A stretch of 64,000 bases of DNA from contig NZ_LT629779.1 of assembly GCF_900105535.1 (NCBI RefSeq), positions 1,674,001 to 1,738,000 on the forward strand, in the 5' to 3' direction. Below the pieces are notes generated by a model. That model searched no databases. It was not told where the DNA came from and saw nothing but the letters and a program-made list of their open reading frames with translations. Each line of letters starts with the position of its first letter. The first letter of the stretch is position 1. A program made the position numbers and the translations under genes. Source of the DNA: Pseudarthrobacter equi (GTDB lineage: Bacteria > Actinomycetota > Actinomycetes > Actinomycetales > Micrococcaceae). Positions 47,332 to 56,097 of this stretch are shown in pieces.

Positions 47332-47369
47332 TGCCCGGACTGCTGTTCAAAGGCGGTGCCGGGCATTTT
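47332..47369 (+). terminator. Terminator hairpin between riboswitch and rpf
   Basis: TGCCCGG-ACTGC pairs with GCGGT-CCGGGCA (12 pairs, one bulge, one G-U, 9-nt loop), followed by TTTTA. It sits 24 nt before the rpf start, the position of a riboswitch expression platform. Confidence 0.65.
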
Positions 47370-47392
47370 ACTGCGCAAATCCCCGTGCCCGG

Positions 47393-48586
47393 ATGGACCT
47401 AAAGTTACGGGCAATCGTGGTCAAGTTCTTCACATCGGATAGCAAGATCAGCTTTTTCAAGGTTGGAGCCCAGCTGCTGGTGCTTTGCACCCTGGTGGCG
47501 GGGCTCGTAGCCTTCGTCGGCAATAACAAAACCATCACGCTCAACGTCGATGGCAAGGTCTCTTCCGTCCAGACCTTCGGCGGCACCGTCGGCCAGGTGG
47601 TCAAGAGTGCCAACATCGAACTGAAGCCCGCAGACAGGGTTTCCCCGGCCATCGACGCCTCGGTCCACAACGGAACCGTGATCAACGTCAACCAGGCCAA
47701 GGAAGTCAAGGTCAGCCTCGACGGAGCTGAGAAAACGGTCAGCACCACCGCGCAGGACGTCGCGGGCCTGGTCACCGAACTCGGCGTGGCCAGCACCTCA
47801 TCGCTCTCAGTCCCCAAGGACGCGCAGCTCGCACTCGCCGGTTCCTTCGTGTCCATCTCCACCCCCAAGTCCGTCAGCATTGTCGCCGACGGCAAGGTGA
47901 ACACCACCACCACCACCGCGGCTACCGTAGGCGACGTGCTCGAAAGCGCCGGGCTGACCATCGGCGCCAACGACCGGACCTCCCAGCCTGCCAACGCCCA
48001 CGTCGTCAACAACATGGTGATCAAGGTGTCCCGGGTTGATAACGGCCAGACCGCGAAGACCTCCGAGGACGTCCCCTTCGAGACCGTGACCACCGAAAAC
48101 GCCGAGATGCTCAAGGGTGAGAAGGAAGTTACCCAGGCAGGCGCCGCTGGCAAGCTGGAGAAGACCTTCAAGCTGGTCCTCGTGGATGGCCGTGAAGCCT
48201 CCCGCACCCTCGTCTCTGAAGCCGTAGCCGTCCAGCCCGTCGCTGAGAAGGTCACGATCGGCACCAAGGCAAAGCCTGTCGCCCAGGCCGCTGCGGCCCC
48301 GGCCGCCGGCAACAACACCGGCGCTGCTGCTCCGGCCATGATGAACGAAGCCATGTGGGACAAGATCGCCCAGTGCGAGTCCACCGGCAACTGGAGCATC
48401 AACAGCGGTAACGGCTACTACGGCGGCCTGCAGTTCGACATCCGGACGTGGATCGGCGCCGGCGGCGGGGCCTATGCACCCAACGCCAGCCTGGCCACCA
48501 AGGCCCAGCAGATCGACATCGCCAACCGCGTGTACGCGCAGCGCGGCCTGCAGCCGTGGGGCTGCGGCTGGGCAGCCAGCAGCTAG
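47393..48586 (+). CDS. Resuscitation-promoting factor, RpfB type
   Basis: 397 residues from the ATG at 47393; a GTG at 47417 is an alternative. An N-terminal helix (FKVGAQLLVLCTLVAGLVAFVG) is followed by three DUF348 repeats (ITLNVDGKVSSVQTFGGTVGQVVKSA; VKVSLDGAEKTVSTTAQDVAGLV; SIVADGKVNTTTTTAATVGDVLESAG). A G5 domain (EDVPFETVTTENAEMLKGEKEVTQAGAAGKLEKTFKL), an Ala-rich linker and the Rpf muralytic domain (MWDKIAQCESTGNWSINSGNGYYGGLQFDIRTW) complete it, with catalytic Glu in CESTGNW. It cleaves peptidoglycan and promotes exit from dormancy. The leader carries a probable c-di-AMP riboswitch. Confidence 0.95.
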   Translation: MDLKLRAIVVKFFTSDSKISFFKVGAQLLVLCTLVAGLVAFVGNNKTITLNVDGKVSSVQTFGGTVGQVVKSANIELKPADRVSPAIDASVHNGTVINVNQAKEVKVSLDGAEKTVSTTAQDVAGLVTELGVASTSSLSVPKDAQLALAGSFVSISTPKSVSIVADGKVNTTTTTAATVGDVLESAGLTIGANDRTSQPANAHVVNNMVIKVSRVDNGQTAKTSEDVPFETVTTENAEMLKGEKEVTQAGAAGKLEKTFKLVLVDGREASRTLVSEAVAVQPVAEKVTIGTKAKPVAQAAAAPAAGNNTGAAAPAMMNEAMWDKIAQCESTGNWSINSGNGYYGGLQFDIRTWIGAGGGAYAPNASLATKAQQIDIANRVYAQRGLQPWGCGWAASS

Positions 48587-48626
48587 CTGATCCGCTGCCA
48601 GCCCGTACTGGCATGGTCCACGCGTC

Positions 48627-48661
48627 GAAGCCGGGCCCGGGATTTTCCCGGGCCCGGCTTC
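48627..48661 (+). terminator. Terminator after rpf
   Basis: A perfect 16-bp stem (GAAGCCGGGCCCGGGA with its complement) with a TTT loop, 40 nt after the stop. Confidence 0.88.
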
Positions 48662-48708
48662 GGCCGTTAACACGGCCGGCCCGGCGGAAACGGCCCGGCC
48701 ACGCGGGA

Positions 48709-48714
48709 TAGGAT
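48709..48714 (+). promoter_or_regulatory. Leaderless -10 box for rsmA
   Basis: TAGGAT, 6 nt, then the GTG at 48721. Confidence 0.6.
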
Positions 48715-48720
48715 ACCTAG

Positions 48721-49593
48721 GTGACTGAACCCAACCCCGCCGCGCCCGCACCGCTTTTCGGTGCATCCGACATTCGCCGGCTGGCAGGGGAGATCGGCGT
48801 CAGGCCCACCAAGACCCTGGGCCAGAACTTCGTCATCGACGGCAACACCATCCGCAGGATCGTGGCAGCAGCAGGAGTCGGGGCCGACGAGACGGTCCTG
48901 GAAGTCGGCCCGGGCCTCGGCTCACTGACACTGGGCCTGCTGGACGCCGCCGCGGCAGTGGTGGCTGTGGAGATCGATCCCGTCCTCGCCGCCAAGCTTC
49001 CCGCAACGGTGGCTGAATGGCGGCCGGCCGCGGTCGGAAATTTCCATCTCGTCGAGGCTGACGCCATGAAGGTCACGGAACTTCCTGTGGAACCTACGGC
49101 GCTGGTAGCCAACCTGCCCTACAACGTTGCGGTGCCCGTGGTCCTGCACCTCCTGGAGCATTTCCCCAGCCTGCAGCACGGCCTGGTCATGGTCCAGGAC
49201 GAGGTAGCCGACCGGCTGGCCGCCGGTCCGGGGTCAAAGACCTATGGCGTTCCGTCCGTCAAGGCAGCCTGGTACAGCCAGATGCGCAAAGCCGGCGTGA
49301 TCGGCATGAACGTATTCTGGCCCGCGCCCAAGATTCACAGCGGACTGGTCGCCTTCACCCGGCGCGAGCCGCCTGCCACCAGTGCAACCCGCAAACAGGT
49401 CTTTGCCGTGATTGATGCAGCTTTCGCCCAGCGTCGCAAGACCCTGCGCGCCGCGCTCAGCGGCTGGGCCGGGGGAGGACCTGAAGCCGAACGCTGCCTG
49501 CTGGCGGCCGGCGTTGACCCCACGGCACGCGGTGAGGTCATCGACATCGCCGCGTTCGCCCGAATCGCCGAAGCCAAGGAAGCGGGCGCGTGA
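48721..49593 (+). CDS. rsmA: 16S rRNA (adenine1518/1519-N6)-dimethyltransferase
   Basis: 290 residues. [47 protein letters not shown] (SAM site), [21 protein letters not shown] (NLPY catalytic motif) and [14 protein letters not shown] are all typical of KsgA/RsmA. It dimethylates A1518 and A1519 near the 3' end of 16S rRNA during 30S assembly; loss gives kasugamycin resistance. The stop overlaps the ispE start by 4 nt. Confidence 0.96.
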   Translation: MTEPNPAAPAPLFGASDIRRLAGEIGVRPTKTLGQNFVIDGNTIRRIVAAAGVGADETVLEVGPGLGSLTLGLLDAAAAVVAVEIDPVLAAKLPATVAEWRPAAVGNFHLVEADAMKVTELPVEPTALVANLPYNVAVPVVLHLLEHFPSLQHGLVMVQDEVADRLAAGPGSKTYGVPSVKAAWYSQMRKAGVIGMNVFWPAPKIHSGLVAFTRREPPATSATRKQVFAVIDAAFAQRRKTLRAALSGWAGGGPEAERCLLAAGVDPTARGEVIDIAAFARIAEAKEAGA

Positions 49594-50552
49594 ACACGCC
49601 CGCCGTCCGGTTCGCGGCACGGACGGTCCGGGTCAAGGCTCCCGGAAAGATCAACGTCTCGCTGGACGTCGGCCCGCTCCGGCCCGATGGCTACCATTCC
49701 GTGGCCAGCGTCTACCTGGCCGTCTCCCTCTATGAAGAAGTCGCCGCCACCAGCACGGAAACGCCGGGCATCACGGTGAGCCTGAGCCCGGGCAGCACCC
49801 TTGACCTTGACGCCGTCGACATCCCCCTTGACGCCAGCAACCTGGCGTACAGGGCCGCCGCCATCATGGCTGACGTTTCCGAGCACGCCACCGGGGTCCA
49901 CCTGGAAATCACCAAGAGGGTGCCCGTGGCCGGCGGAATGGGCGGGGGATCGGCGGACGCCGCCGCTACGCTCCTGGCCTGTGATGCCCTGTGGAACAGC
50001 GGCCTGTCCAGGGAGGAACTCGCGCACCTTGCTGCCGAACTCGGAGCCGACGTTCCGTTCTCCCTGCTCGGCGGAACGGCGGTAGGGCTCGGGGTTGGTG
50101 ACCAGTTGTCGCCGGCACTCGCCAAGGCAAAGACCCACTGGGTCCTGGTTACCGCCGACTTCGGCCTGCCCACCCCGGAAGTCTTCCGGACCCTGGACAG
50201 GCTGCGTGAAGCCGAGGGCGTGGACGCGGACGAGCCCACCGGCGTCGACCCCCACATCCTGGCCGCGCTCCGCGGTGGCGACGCAGACGCCCTCAGCCGC
50301 ATCCTGGTCAACGACCTCCAGCGGGCCTCCATTGAACTGGCCCCCTCACTGCGCGATACGCTGGGCATCGGCGAATCGCATGGCGCCATCGCCGGCATCG
50401 TGTCCGGCTCCGGGCCCACCGTGGCACTGCTCGCGGATGACTCCGTGGCAGCGGAAGCATTGGCGGAAGACCTGCAGCACCAAGGCCTTTCCGCCCTCGC
50501 CGTCCACGGTCCCGTTCCCGGTGCCCGCATCATCTCCGACACCCTTCTCTAG
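49590..50552 (+). CDS. ispE: 4-diphosphocytidyl-2-C-methyl-D-erythritol kinase
   Basis: 320 residues from a GTG overlapping the rsmA stop. GHMP-kinase motifs are [60 protein letters not shown] (ATP loop) and [17 protein letters not shown]. It phosphorylates CDP-ME in the MEP route to IPP, which feeds the prenyl carrier made by UppS. rsmA-ispE-ABC-F is a standard actinobacterial cluster. Confidence 0.95.
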   Translation: MNTPAVRFAARTVRVKAPGKINVSLDVGPLRPDGYHSVASVYLAVSLYEEVAATSTETPGITVSLSPGSTLDLDAVDIPLDASNLAYRAAAIMADVSEHATGVHLEITKRVPVAGGMGGGSADAAATLLACDALWNSGLSREELAHLAAELGADVPFSLLGGTAVGLGVGDQLSPALAKAKTHWVLVTADFGLPTPEVFRTLDRLREAEGVDADEPTGVDPHILAALRGGDADALSRILVNDLQRASIELAPSLRDTLGIGESHGAIAGIVSGSGPTVALLADDSVAAEALAEDLQHQGLSALAVHGPVPGARIISDTLL

Positions 50553-50591
50553 CAGCGCAACGCCCATCCGGGCAGCAGAAAGCAGTTCTTT

Positions 50592-52418
50592 TTGGCACAC
50601 CTTCTTGGCGGCGAAAACCTCACGGTCTCCTTCGCGACCCGCACAGTCCTGGACGGCGTCACGCTCGGGCTCGAGGAGGGCGACCGCATCGGCATGGTGG
50701 GCCGGAACGGCGACGGCAAGTCCACCCTGATGCGGCTGCTCGCCCTGCGCTCCACCCCGGATTCCGGCCGCGTTACCAAACGCGGCGACGTCAACGTCGG
50801 CTACCTGGACCAGAGCGACGTGCTCGACGGCGACCTGACAGTGGGCGTGGCGATCGTCGGCGACCAGGCCGACTACGAGTGGGCTCGCAACCCGCAAATC
50901 CGTGAAGTCATGGGCGGCCTGGTGTCCGACGTCGACTGGCACGCCAACGTCCACGCGCTCTCCGGCGGGCAGAAGCGGCGGGTGGCCCTGGCCAAGCTGC
51001 TGATCGAGGACCACGATGTCATCATGCTCGACGAGCCAACCAACCACCTTGACGTCGAAGGTGTTGCCTGGCTGGCCCGCCACCTGAAATCGCGCTGGCG
51101 CGCCAACCAGGGCGCCTTCCTGGTGGTCACCCACGACCGCTGGTTCCTCGACGAAATCTGCACCAAGACGTGGGAGGTGCACGACGGGATCGTGGACCCC
51201 TTCGAAGGCGGCTACGCTGCATACGTCCTCGCCCGGGCCGAGCGGGACCGGATGGCCTCCGTGGTGGAAGGCAAGCGCCAGCAACTGGTCAAGAAGGAGC
51301 TCGCCTGGCTGCGCCGGGGAGCCCCCGCCCGCACCGCCAAGCCGAAGTTCCGGATCGAGGCGGCCAACGCGCTCATCGCCGACGTTCCCGCGCCGCGTGA
51401 TTCCATGGCATTGAACAAGATGGCCACCGCGCGCCAGGGCAAAGACGTCCTGGACCTGGAACACGTCTCGCTGAACTTCCAGGGCGACGACGACGGGAGG
51501 AAGCTTTTCGACAACATCACCCTGCGACTGGCCCCGGGTGAGCGGCTGGGCCTGGTGGGCGTCAACGGCGCCGGCAAGACCACACTCCTGAAGCTCCTGA
51601 ACGGCGAGATTGCCCCCGACGCCGGGAAGCTGAAGCGCGGCAAGACGGTGGTCACCGCGGTCCTCACCCAGGAAGTCAAGGAGCTCGACGACGTCGCTGA
51701 CCTGCGTGTCATCGAGGTCATTGAGCGCGAGAAGCGTTCCTTCAACGTGGGCGGCAAGGAATTCACCGCCGGCCAGCTGGTGGAGCAGCTCGGGTTCACC
51801 AACCAGAAGCAGTGGACACCGGTCCGGGACCTCTCCGGTGGTGAGCGGCGCCGCCTGCAGCTGCTGCGGCTGCTGGTGGGCGAACCCAACGTGCTGATGC
51901 TCGACGAGCCCACCAACGACCTCGACACCGACACCCTCGCCGCCGTCGAGGACGTCCTGGACGGCTGGCCCGGAACCCTGGTGGTAGTCAGCCACGACCG
52001 TTACCTGCTGGAACGCGTCACCGACCACCAGATGGCGCTCCTTGGCGACGGCAAGCTCCGTGGCCTGCCCGGCGGCGTGGACCAGTACCTTGAACTCCGC
52101 GAGGCCGCCCTGGCCGGTTCCACCGTGACCGGCGGCGGAAACCCCGTCACCAGCGCCGGCGCCGCATCTGCGGCAACCGGGACCGGCCCCTCCGAAGCCG
52201 AAAAGCGCGAAGCCCGCAAGGCCCTCAACCGGATCGAGCGGCAGATCAAGAAGCTCGACCAAGAGGAAAAGAAGCTTCATGACCTGATGCTGAAGGCCAC
52301 CGAGGCCGGCGACTTCGACAAGCTCGCCACCCAGAACAAGCAACTCAAGGACCTCACCGACGAAAAGGACACCCTGGAAATGGAGTGGCTCGAAGCCTCA
52401 GAACTCCTCGGCGACTGA
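50592..52418 (+). CDS. ABC-F family ATP-binding protein (Uup-like)
   Basis: 608 residues from a TTG at 50592. Two ABC domains: Walker A GRNGDGKSTLMRLL with LSGGQKRRVALAKLLIEDHDVIMLDEPTNHLD, and GVNGAGKTTLLKLL with LSGGERRRLQLLRLLVGEPNVLMLDEPTNDLD. They are separated by the ABC-F linker (ARAERDRMASVVEGKRQQLVKKELAWLRRGAPARTAKPKFRI). A C-terminal coiled coil (EAEKREARKALNRIERQIKKLDQEEKKLHDLMLKA) resembles Uup. There are no membrane helices, so it acts on ribosomes or DNA branches, not in transport. The start is uncertain because no clear ribosome site precedes the TTG. Confidence 0.92.
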   Translation: MAHLLGGENLTVSFATRTVLDGVTLGLEEGDRIGMVGRNGDGKSTLMRLLALRSTPDSGRVTKRGDVNVGYLDQSDVLDGDLTVGVAIVGDQADYEWARNPQIREVMGGLVSDVDWHANVHALSGGQKRRVALAKLLIEDHDVIMLDEPTNHLDVEGVAWLARHLKSRWRANQGAFLVVTHDRWFLDEICTKTWEVHDGIVDPFEGGYAAYVLARAERDRMASVVEGKRQQLVKKELAWLRRGAPARTAKPKFRIEAANALIADVPAPRDSMALNKMATARQGKDVLDLEHVSLNFQGDDDGRKLFDNITLRLAPGERLGLVGVNGAGKTTLLKLLNGEIAPDAGKLKRGKTVVTAVLTQEVKELDDVADLRVIEVIEREKRSFNVGGKEFTAGQLVEQLGFTNQKQWTPVRDLSGGERRRLQLLRLLVGEPNVLMLDEPTNDLDTDTLAAVEDVLDGWPGTLVVVSHDRYLLERVTDHQMALLGDGKLRGLPGGVDQYLELREAALAGSTVTGGGNPVTSAGAASAATGTGPSEAEKREARKALNRIERQIKKLDQEEKKLHDLMLKATEAGDFDKLATQNKQLKDLTDEKDTLEMEWLEASELLGD

Positions 52419-52436
52419 CAAAGGCAACGCGGCAAC

Positions 52437-53063
52437 TCACGCCTCAGATTGCAGCTCCGGGTCCTTCTTGAGGCCGGTGAGGCCGTTCCAGGCGAGGTTG
52501 ACCAGGTGCGCCGCGACGGTGTTCTTGTCGGGTTGGCGGCTGTCCTGCCACCACTGGCCGGTCATGGCCACCATGCCCACCAGCATCTGGGCATACATGG
52601 CGCCGTCCTGGCCGCTGAAGCCGCGCCGGGAGAACTCGTCGGACAGGATGTGCTCCACCCTGGCCGTGACGTGGGACAGCAGGGTGGAGAAAGCGCCCTC
52701 GGGCTGGGACGGGGGAGCGTCGCGCATGAGGATCCGGAACCCCTCAGTGCGGTCCTCGATGTAGGTGAGCAGGGCCAGGGCGGCGCGTTCAACCAGGACG
52801 CGCGGCTTGGCTTCGGCGGCCAGCGCGGTGTTGATGGCGTCCAGGAGGATGTGGAACTCGAAGTCCACCACCTGGGTGTAGAGGCCTTCCTTGGAGCCGA
52901 AGTGCTCGTAGATCACCGGTTTCGAGACGCCCGCGCAGGCGGCGATTTCTTCGATGGTGGTGCCGTCCAGCCCGCGGACTGCGAACAGGCCACGCCCCAC
53001 GTCGATCAGCTGGTTCCGCCGCTGAAGGCCGGTCATCCGTGTCCGCGGAGGGTTGTTGCTCAC
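52437..53063 (-). CDS. TetR-family transcriptional regulator
   Basis: 208 residues from a GTG. The helix-turn-helix is RNQLIDVGRGLFAVRGLDGTTIEEIAACAGVSKPVIYEHFGSKEGLYTQVVDFE. The C-terminal domain (GFRILMRDAPPSQPEGAFSTLLSHVTARVEHIL) resembles regulators of fatty-acid or envelope-stress genes. No adjacent target on the same strand is evident: it is convergent with the ABC-F gene and divergent from tRNA-Gln/glmU. The ligand is unknown. Confidence 0.88.
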   Translation of the reverse strand: MSNNPPRTRMTGLQRRNQLIDVGRGLFAVRGLDGTTIEEIAACAGVSKPVIYEHFGSKEGLYTQVVDFEFHILLDAINTALAAEAKPRVLVERAALALLTYIEDRTEGFRILMRDAPPSQPEGAFSTLLSHVTARVEHILSDEFSRRGFSGQDGAMYAQMLVGMVAMTGQWWQDSRQPDKNTVAAHLVNLAWNGLTGLKKDPELQSEA

Positions 53064-53208
53064 ATTTCCATCATGCCCTACCCCGGCGGGCCCGTTTTCC
53101 CGGTTTCCGGGGCGCCCGGCTCCCGGTCAACCGGGGCTGTGTCGCGCGCTGCCCCGAAGCCGTGGCAAAATAGGGACTTGTGCCCGGGGCCTTGTGCCGG
53201 AGGCATGG

Positions 53209-53280
53209 TCCGCCCTGGTGTAACGGCAGCACCCCGGCCTTTGGAGCCGTGGAGTATAGGTTCGAATCCTATGGGCGGAA
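53209..53280 (+). tRNA. tRNA-Gln (anticodon TTG)
   Basis: 72 nt. Acceptor stem TCCGCCC/GGGCGGA with A discriminator, D-arm GGTGTAACGGCAGCACC, anticodon loop CTTTGGA (anticodon TTG) and T-arm ATAGG-TTCGAAT-CCTAT. CCA is not encoded. The outermost anticodon-stem pair is mismatched. It lies just upstream of glmU, a familiar actinobacterial arrangement. A TAGGGA box at 53171 may be its -10. Confidence 0.93.
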
Positions 53281-53290
53281 CTGCTGTGCG

Positions 53291-53312
53291 GGGAGTTCAG
53301 CAGGTAACTCCC
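53291..53312 (+). terminator. Hairpin after tRNA-Gln
   Basis: GGGAGTT pairs with AACTCCC around an 8-nt loop, 10 nt past the tRNA. It may end or process the tRNA transcript. Confidence 0.45.
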
Positions 53313-53382
53313 GGTGCCGGGCCGGCGGAGGTTGGCCGGACACCATGACGCGCCAGCGCAACAAAGCGAGGAGAATCCGTAC

Positions 53383-54861
53383 GTGATCCCTGAAAACACC
53401 GGTCCGGCCGCAGTCATCGTATTGGCAGCAGGTGCCGGTACCCGGATGAAGTCACGTACCCCCAAGATCCTCCACGAAATCGGTGGACGCTCGATGGTGG
53501 GCCACGCGCTCCTCGCCGCCCGCAGCATTGAACCCCGCCAGCTCGCTATCGTGGTCCGCCACGAACGAGACCTTGTGGCCGGGCACGTGGCGGAACTCGA
53601 CCCGTCCGCGGCCATCGTGGACCAGGACGAGGTGCCCGGCACGGGCCGTGCCGTGGAGGTGGCGCTGCAGGCGCTGGACGCCAAGGAAGAGCTCACCGGC
53701 ACCGTGGTGGTCACTTACGGTGACGTCCCGCTGCTCTCCGGCGGGCTGCTGGCCGAACTCGTCGCCACCCATGAACGGGACGCCAACGCGGTCACCGTGC
53801 TCACCGCAGTCCTGGACGACGCCACAGGCTACGGCCGGATCCTCCGCGGGGAAGACGGCACCGTGACCGGCATCCGCGAACACAAGGACTCCACCGACGC
53901 CGAGCGGCTGATCCGCGAGGTCAACTCCGGGATCTACGCCTTCGACGCCGCCGTGCTGCGCGAAGCACTGGGCAAGGTCACCACCGACAACGCCCAGGGC
54001 GAGAAATACCTCACCGACGTGCTGGGTCTGGCGCGCGAGGCAGGCGGCCGCGTTGCCGCCGTCGTCACCGCTGACCGCTGGCAGGTGGAGGGCGCCAACG
54101 ACCGCGTCCAGCTCGCCGCCCTCGGTGCCGAACTGAACCGGCGCACCGTGGAGGCATGGATGCGCGCCGGCGTGACAGTGGTGGATCCTTCCACCACCTG
54201 GATCGACTCCTCCGTCACATTGGACGAGGACGTCCGCCTGCTGCCCAATACGCAACTGCACGGCTCCACCTCGGTGGCGCGGGATGCCGTCGTCGGACCC
54301 GACACCACGCTCACCGACGTTGAGGTGGGCGAGGGCGCAACGGTGATCCGCACCCACGGCTCCGGGTCGACGATCGGCCCGCGCGCCGCCGTCGGACCGT
54401 TCACTTACCTGCGCCCGGGCACCGTCCTTGGCGAAAAGGGCAAGATCGGCGCTTTCTACGAAACGAAGAACGTCACCATCGGACGCGGCTCCAAGCTGTC
54501 CCACCTGGGCTACGCAGGCGATGCTGAAATCGGCGAAGACACCAACATCGGCTGCGGCAACATCACGGCCAATTACGACGGCGAGAAGAAGCACCGCACC
54601 GTCATCGGCTCAGGCGTCAGGACGGGTTCGAATACGGTCTTCGTTGCACCGGTCACCGTGGGGGACGGCGCCTACAGCGGCGCCGGCGCGGTGATCCGCA
54701 GGGACGTCCCGGCAGGTGCGCTTGCGCTGAGCATCGCTGCCCAGCGCAACACCGAAGGGTGGGTCCCGGCCAACCGTCCCGGCAGCCGATCCGCCGAACT
54801 GGCCCAGGCGGCCATCAACAACTCCTCAAGTACCCCGGCATCTACAGAAGAGGGCAAGTAA
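53383..54861 (+). CDS. glmU: Bifunctional UDP-GlcNAc pyrophosphorylase / glucosamine-1-P acetyltransferase
   Basis: 492 residues from the GTG at 53383 (GAGGAG 9 nt upstream). The uridylyltransferase domain has VIVLAAGAGTRMKSRTPKILHEIGGRSM and VVTYGDVPLLS. After residue ~250 comes the left-handed beta-helix acetyltransferase domain (VGPFTYLRPGTVLGEKGKIGAFYETKNVTIGRGSKLSHLGYAGDAEIGEDTNIGCGNITANYDGEKKHRT). It makes UDP-GlcNAc for peptidoglycan, teichoic-type polymers and mycothiol. prs starts 2 nt after its stop. Confidence 0.96.
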   Translation: MIPENTGPAAVIVLAAGAGTRMKSRTPKILHEIGGRSMVGHALLAARSIEPRQLAIVVRHERDLVAGHVAELDPSAAIVDQDEVPGTGRAVEVALQALDAKEELTGTVVVTYGDVPLLSGGLLAELVATHERDANAVTVLTAVLDDATGYGRILRGEDGTVTGIREHKDSTDAERLIREVNSGIYAFDAAVLREALGKVTTDNAQGEKYLTDVLGLAREAGGRVAAVVTADRWQVEGANDRVQLAALGAELNRRTVEAWMRAGVTVVDPSTTWIDSSVTLDEDVRLLPNTQLHGSTSVARDAVVGPDTTLTDVEVGEGATVIRTHGSGSTIGPRAAVGPFTYLRPGTVLGEKGKIGAFYETKNVTIGRGSKLSHLGYAGDAEIGEDTNIGCGNITANYDGEKKHRTVIGSGVRTGSNTVFVAPVTVGDGAYSGAGAVIRRDVPAGALALSIAAQRNTEGWVPANRPGSRSAELAQAAINNSSSTPASTEEGK

Positions 54862-54863
54862 CA

Positions 54864-55844
54864 ATGAGCGAAATTACGGCGCATGGCGAGAAGAAGCTGG
54901 TGCTCGCCACCGGGCGGGCACATCCGGAGCTGGCCCGGGAAATCGCCAAGGAGCTCGGCACCGACCTCCTCCCGGTGGACGCGTACGACTTCGCCAACGG
55001 CGAGATCTATGTCCGCGCCGGTGAAAGCGTCCGCGGCACTGACGCGTTCGTGATCCAGGCCCACCCGGCCCCGCTGAACAACCACCTCATGGAACAGCTG
55101 ATCATGATTGATTCGCTGAAGCGGGCCTCCGCCAAGCGGATCACCGTGGTGTCGCCGTTCTACCCGTACGCCCGGCAGGACAAGAAGGGCCGCGGCCGCG
55201 AACCCATCTCCGCCCGCCTGGTGGCCGATCTTTACAAGACTGCCGGTGCGGACCGCATCATGAGCGTGGACCTGCACACCTCCCAGATCCAGGGCTTCTT
55301 CGACGGCCCCGTTGACCACCTGATGGCCATCCCGCTGCTGGCTGATTACATCCGCACCCGCGTTGATGCCGAAAACATCACCGTGGTTTCCCCGGACACC
55401 GGCCGGGTCCGCGTCGCCGAACAGTGGGCCGAGCGCCTGGGCGGTGCGCCCTTGGCTTTCGTCCACAAGAGCCGCGACCTGACAGTCCCCAACCAGGCCG
55501 TGTCCAAGACCGTTGTGGGCCAGATCGAGGGACGCACCTGCGTCCTGATCGACGACATGATCGATACCGGCGGAACCATCTCCGGCGCTGTCCAGGTGCT
55601 GAAGAACGCCGGCGCCAAGGATGTCATCATCGCCGCCACGCACGCCGTCTTCTCCGAGCCGGCGGCACAGCGCCTGTCCGAATCCGGCGCGCGTGAAGTG
55701 GTGGTCACCAACACCCTGCCGCTGAACTCGTCGCAGCGCTTCCCGCAGCTGACGGTGCTGTCCATCGCGCCGCTGATTGCCCGCGCCGTGCGTGAAGTGT
55801 TCGACGACGGTTCGGTCACCAGCCTGTTCGACGGCAACGCCTAG
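54864..55844 (+). CDS. prs: Ribose-phosphate pyrophosphokinase
   Basis: 326 residues from the ATG at 54864; the ribosome site is within the glmU end (GAGGGCAAG). Motifs are DAYDFANGEIYVRAGESVRGTDAFVIQ, VVSPFYPYARQDKKGRGREPISARLVADL, DLHTSQIQGFFDGPVDHL and the PRPP loop CVLIDDMIDTGGTISGA. It makes PRPP from ribose-5-P and ATP for nucleotide, His, Trp and NAD synthesis. The glmU-prs-rplY-pth order is conserved in actinobacteria. Confidence 0.96.
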   Translation: MSEITAHGEKKLVLATGRAHPELAREIAKELGTDLLPVDAYDFANGEIYVRAGESVRGTDAFVIQAHPAPLNNHLMEQLIMIDSLKRASAKRITVVSPFYPYARQDKKGRGREPISARLVADLYKTAGADRIMSVDLHTSQIQGFFDGPVDHLMAIPLLADYIRTRVDAENITVVSPDTGRVRVAEQWAERLGGAPLAFVHKSRDLTVPNQAVSKTVVGQIEGRTCVLIDDMIDTGGTISGAVQVLKNAGAKDVIIAATHAVFSEPAAQRLSESGAREVVVTNTLPLNSSQRFPQLTVLSIAPLIARAVREVFDDGSVTSLFDGNA

Positions 55845-56097
55845 CACCAGCTTGACCCTGCCGGTGCCGGTACCGTTTTCAGTAAACGGTGCCGGCACTG
55901 GTAGGCTTTACCCCGAAACCTTGGCGAGGGAGAGTGGCCGCTTCGACGGCTCGCAGATCTCCGTGATCGACTGGGTCTGACCTGTCCTTCAGATGAAGAA
56001 CAGCCTTCTTGGATTGGGCCGCCCCGGCCGCCCGGCGTTGAAGGTCATCCCAGACCTCCGCCCTCGCTGAACACCGTTTAGCCTTCAAGGAGATTCC
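55845..56097 (+). other. Structured 253-bp gap and leader of rplY
   Basis: This holds the prs terminator (55861-55901) and then a TAGGCT -10 box (55902-55907), giving a leader of about 184 nt. The first part of the leader folds as GGAGA-GT-GGCCG-CTTCGA-CGGCT-CGCAGA-TCTCC. A second small hairpin is GAAG-AACAGC-CTTC. A short frame from TTG 55921 (LARESGRFDGSQISVIDWV, stop at 55980) lies at the 5' end. AAGGAG precedes the rplY ATG. Whether the leader is regulatory is unknown. Confidence 0.5.
55861..55901 (+). terminator. Terminator after prs
   Basis: An 18-bp stem (CCGGTGCCGGTACCGTTT with its complement, two G-U pairs) and a TCAGT loop start 17 nt after the prs stop. Confidence 0.75.

Noticed and set aside
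50346..52343. 665-codon open frame on the minus strand opposite the ABC-F gene
   Set aside because: It lies exactly antisense to a fully conserved protein, and its product is low-complexity His/Val/Gly-rich. High GC at third positions makes such shadows common (also opposite phoH, glpX, purK, fumC and others).
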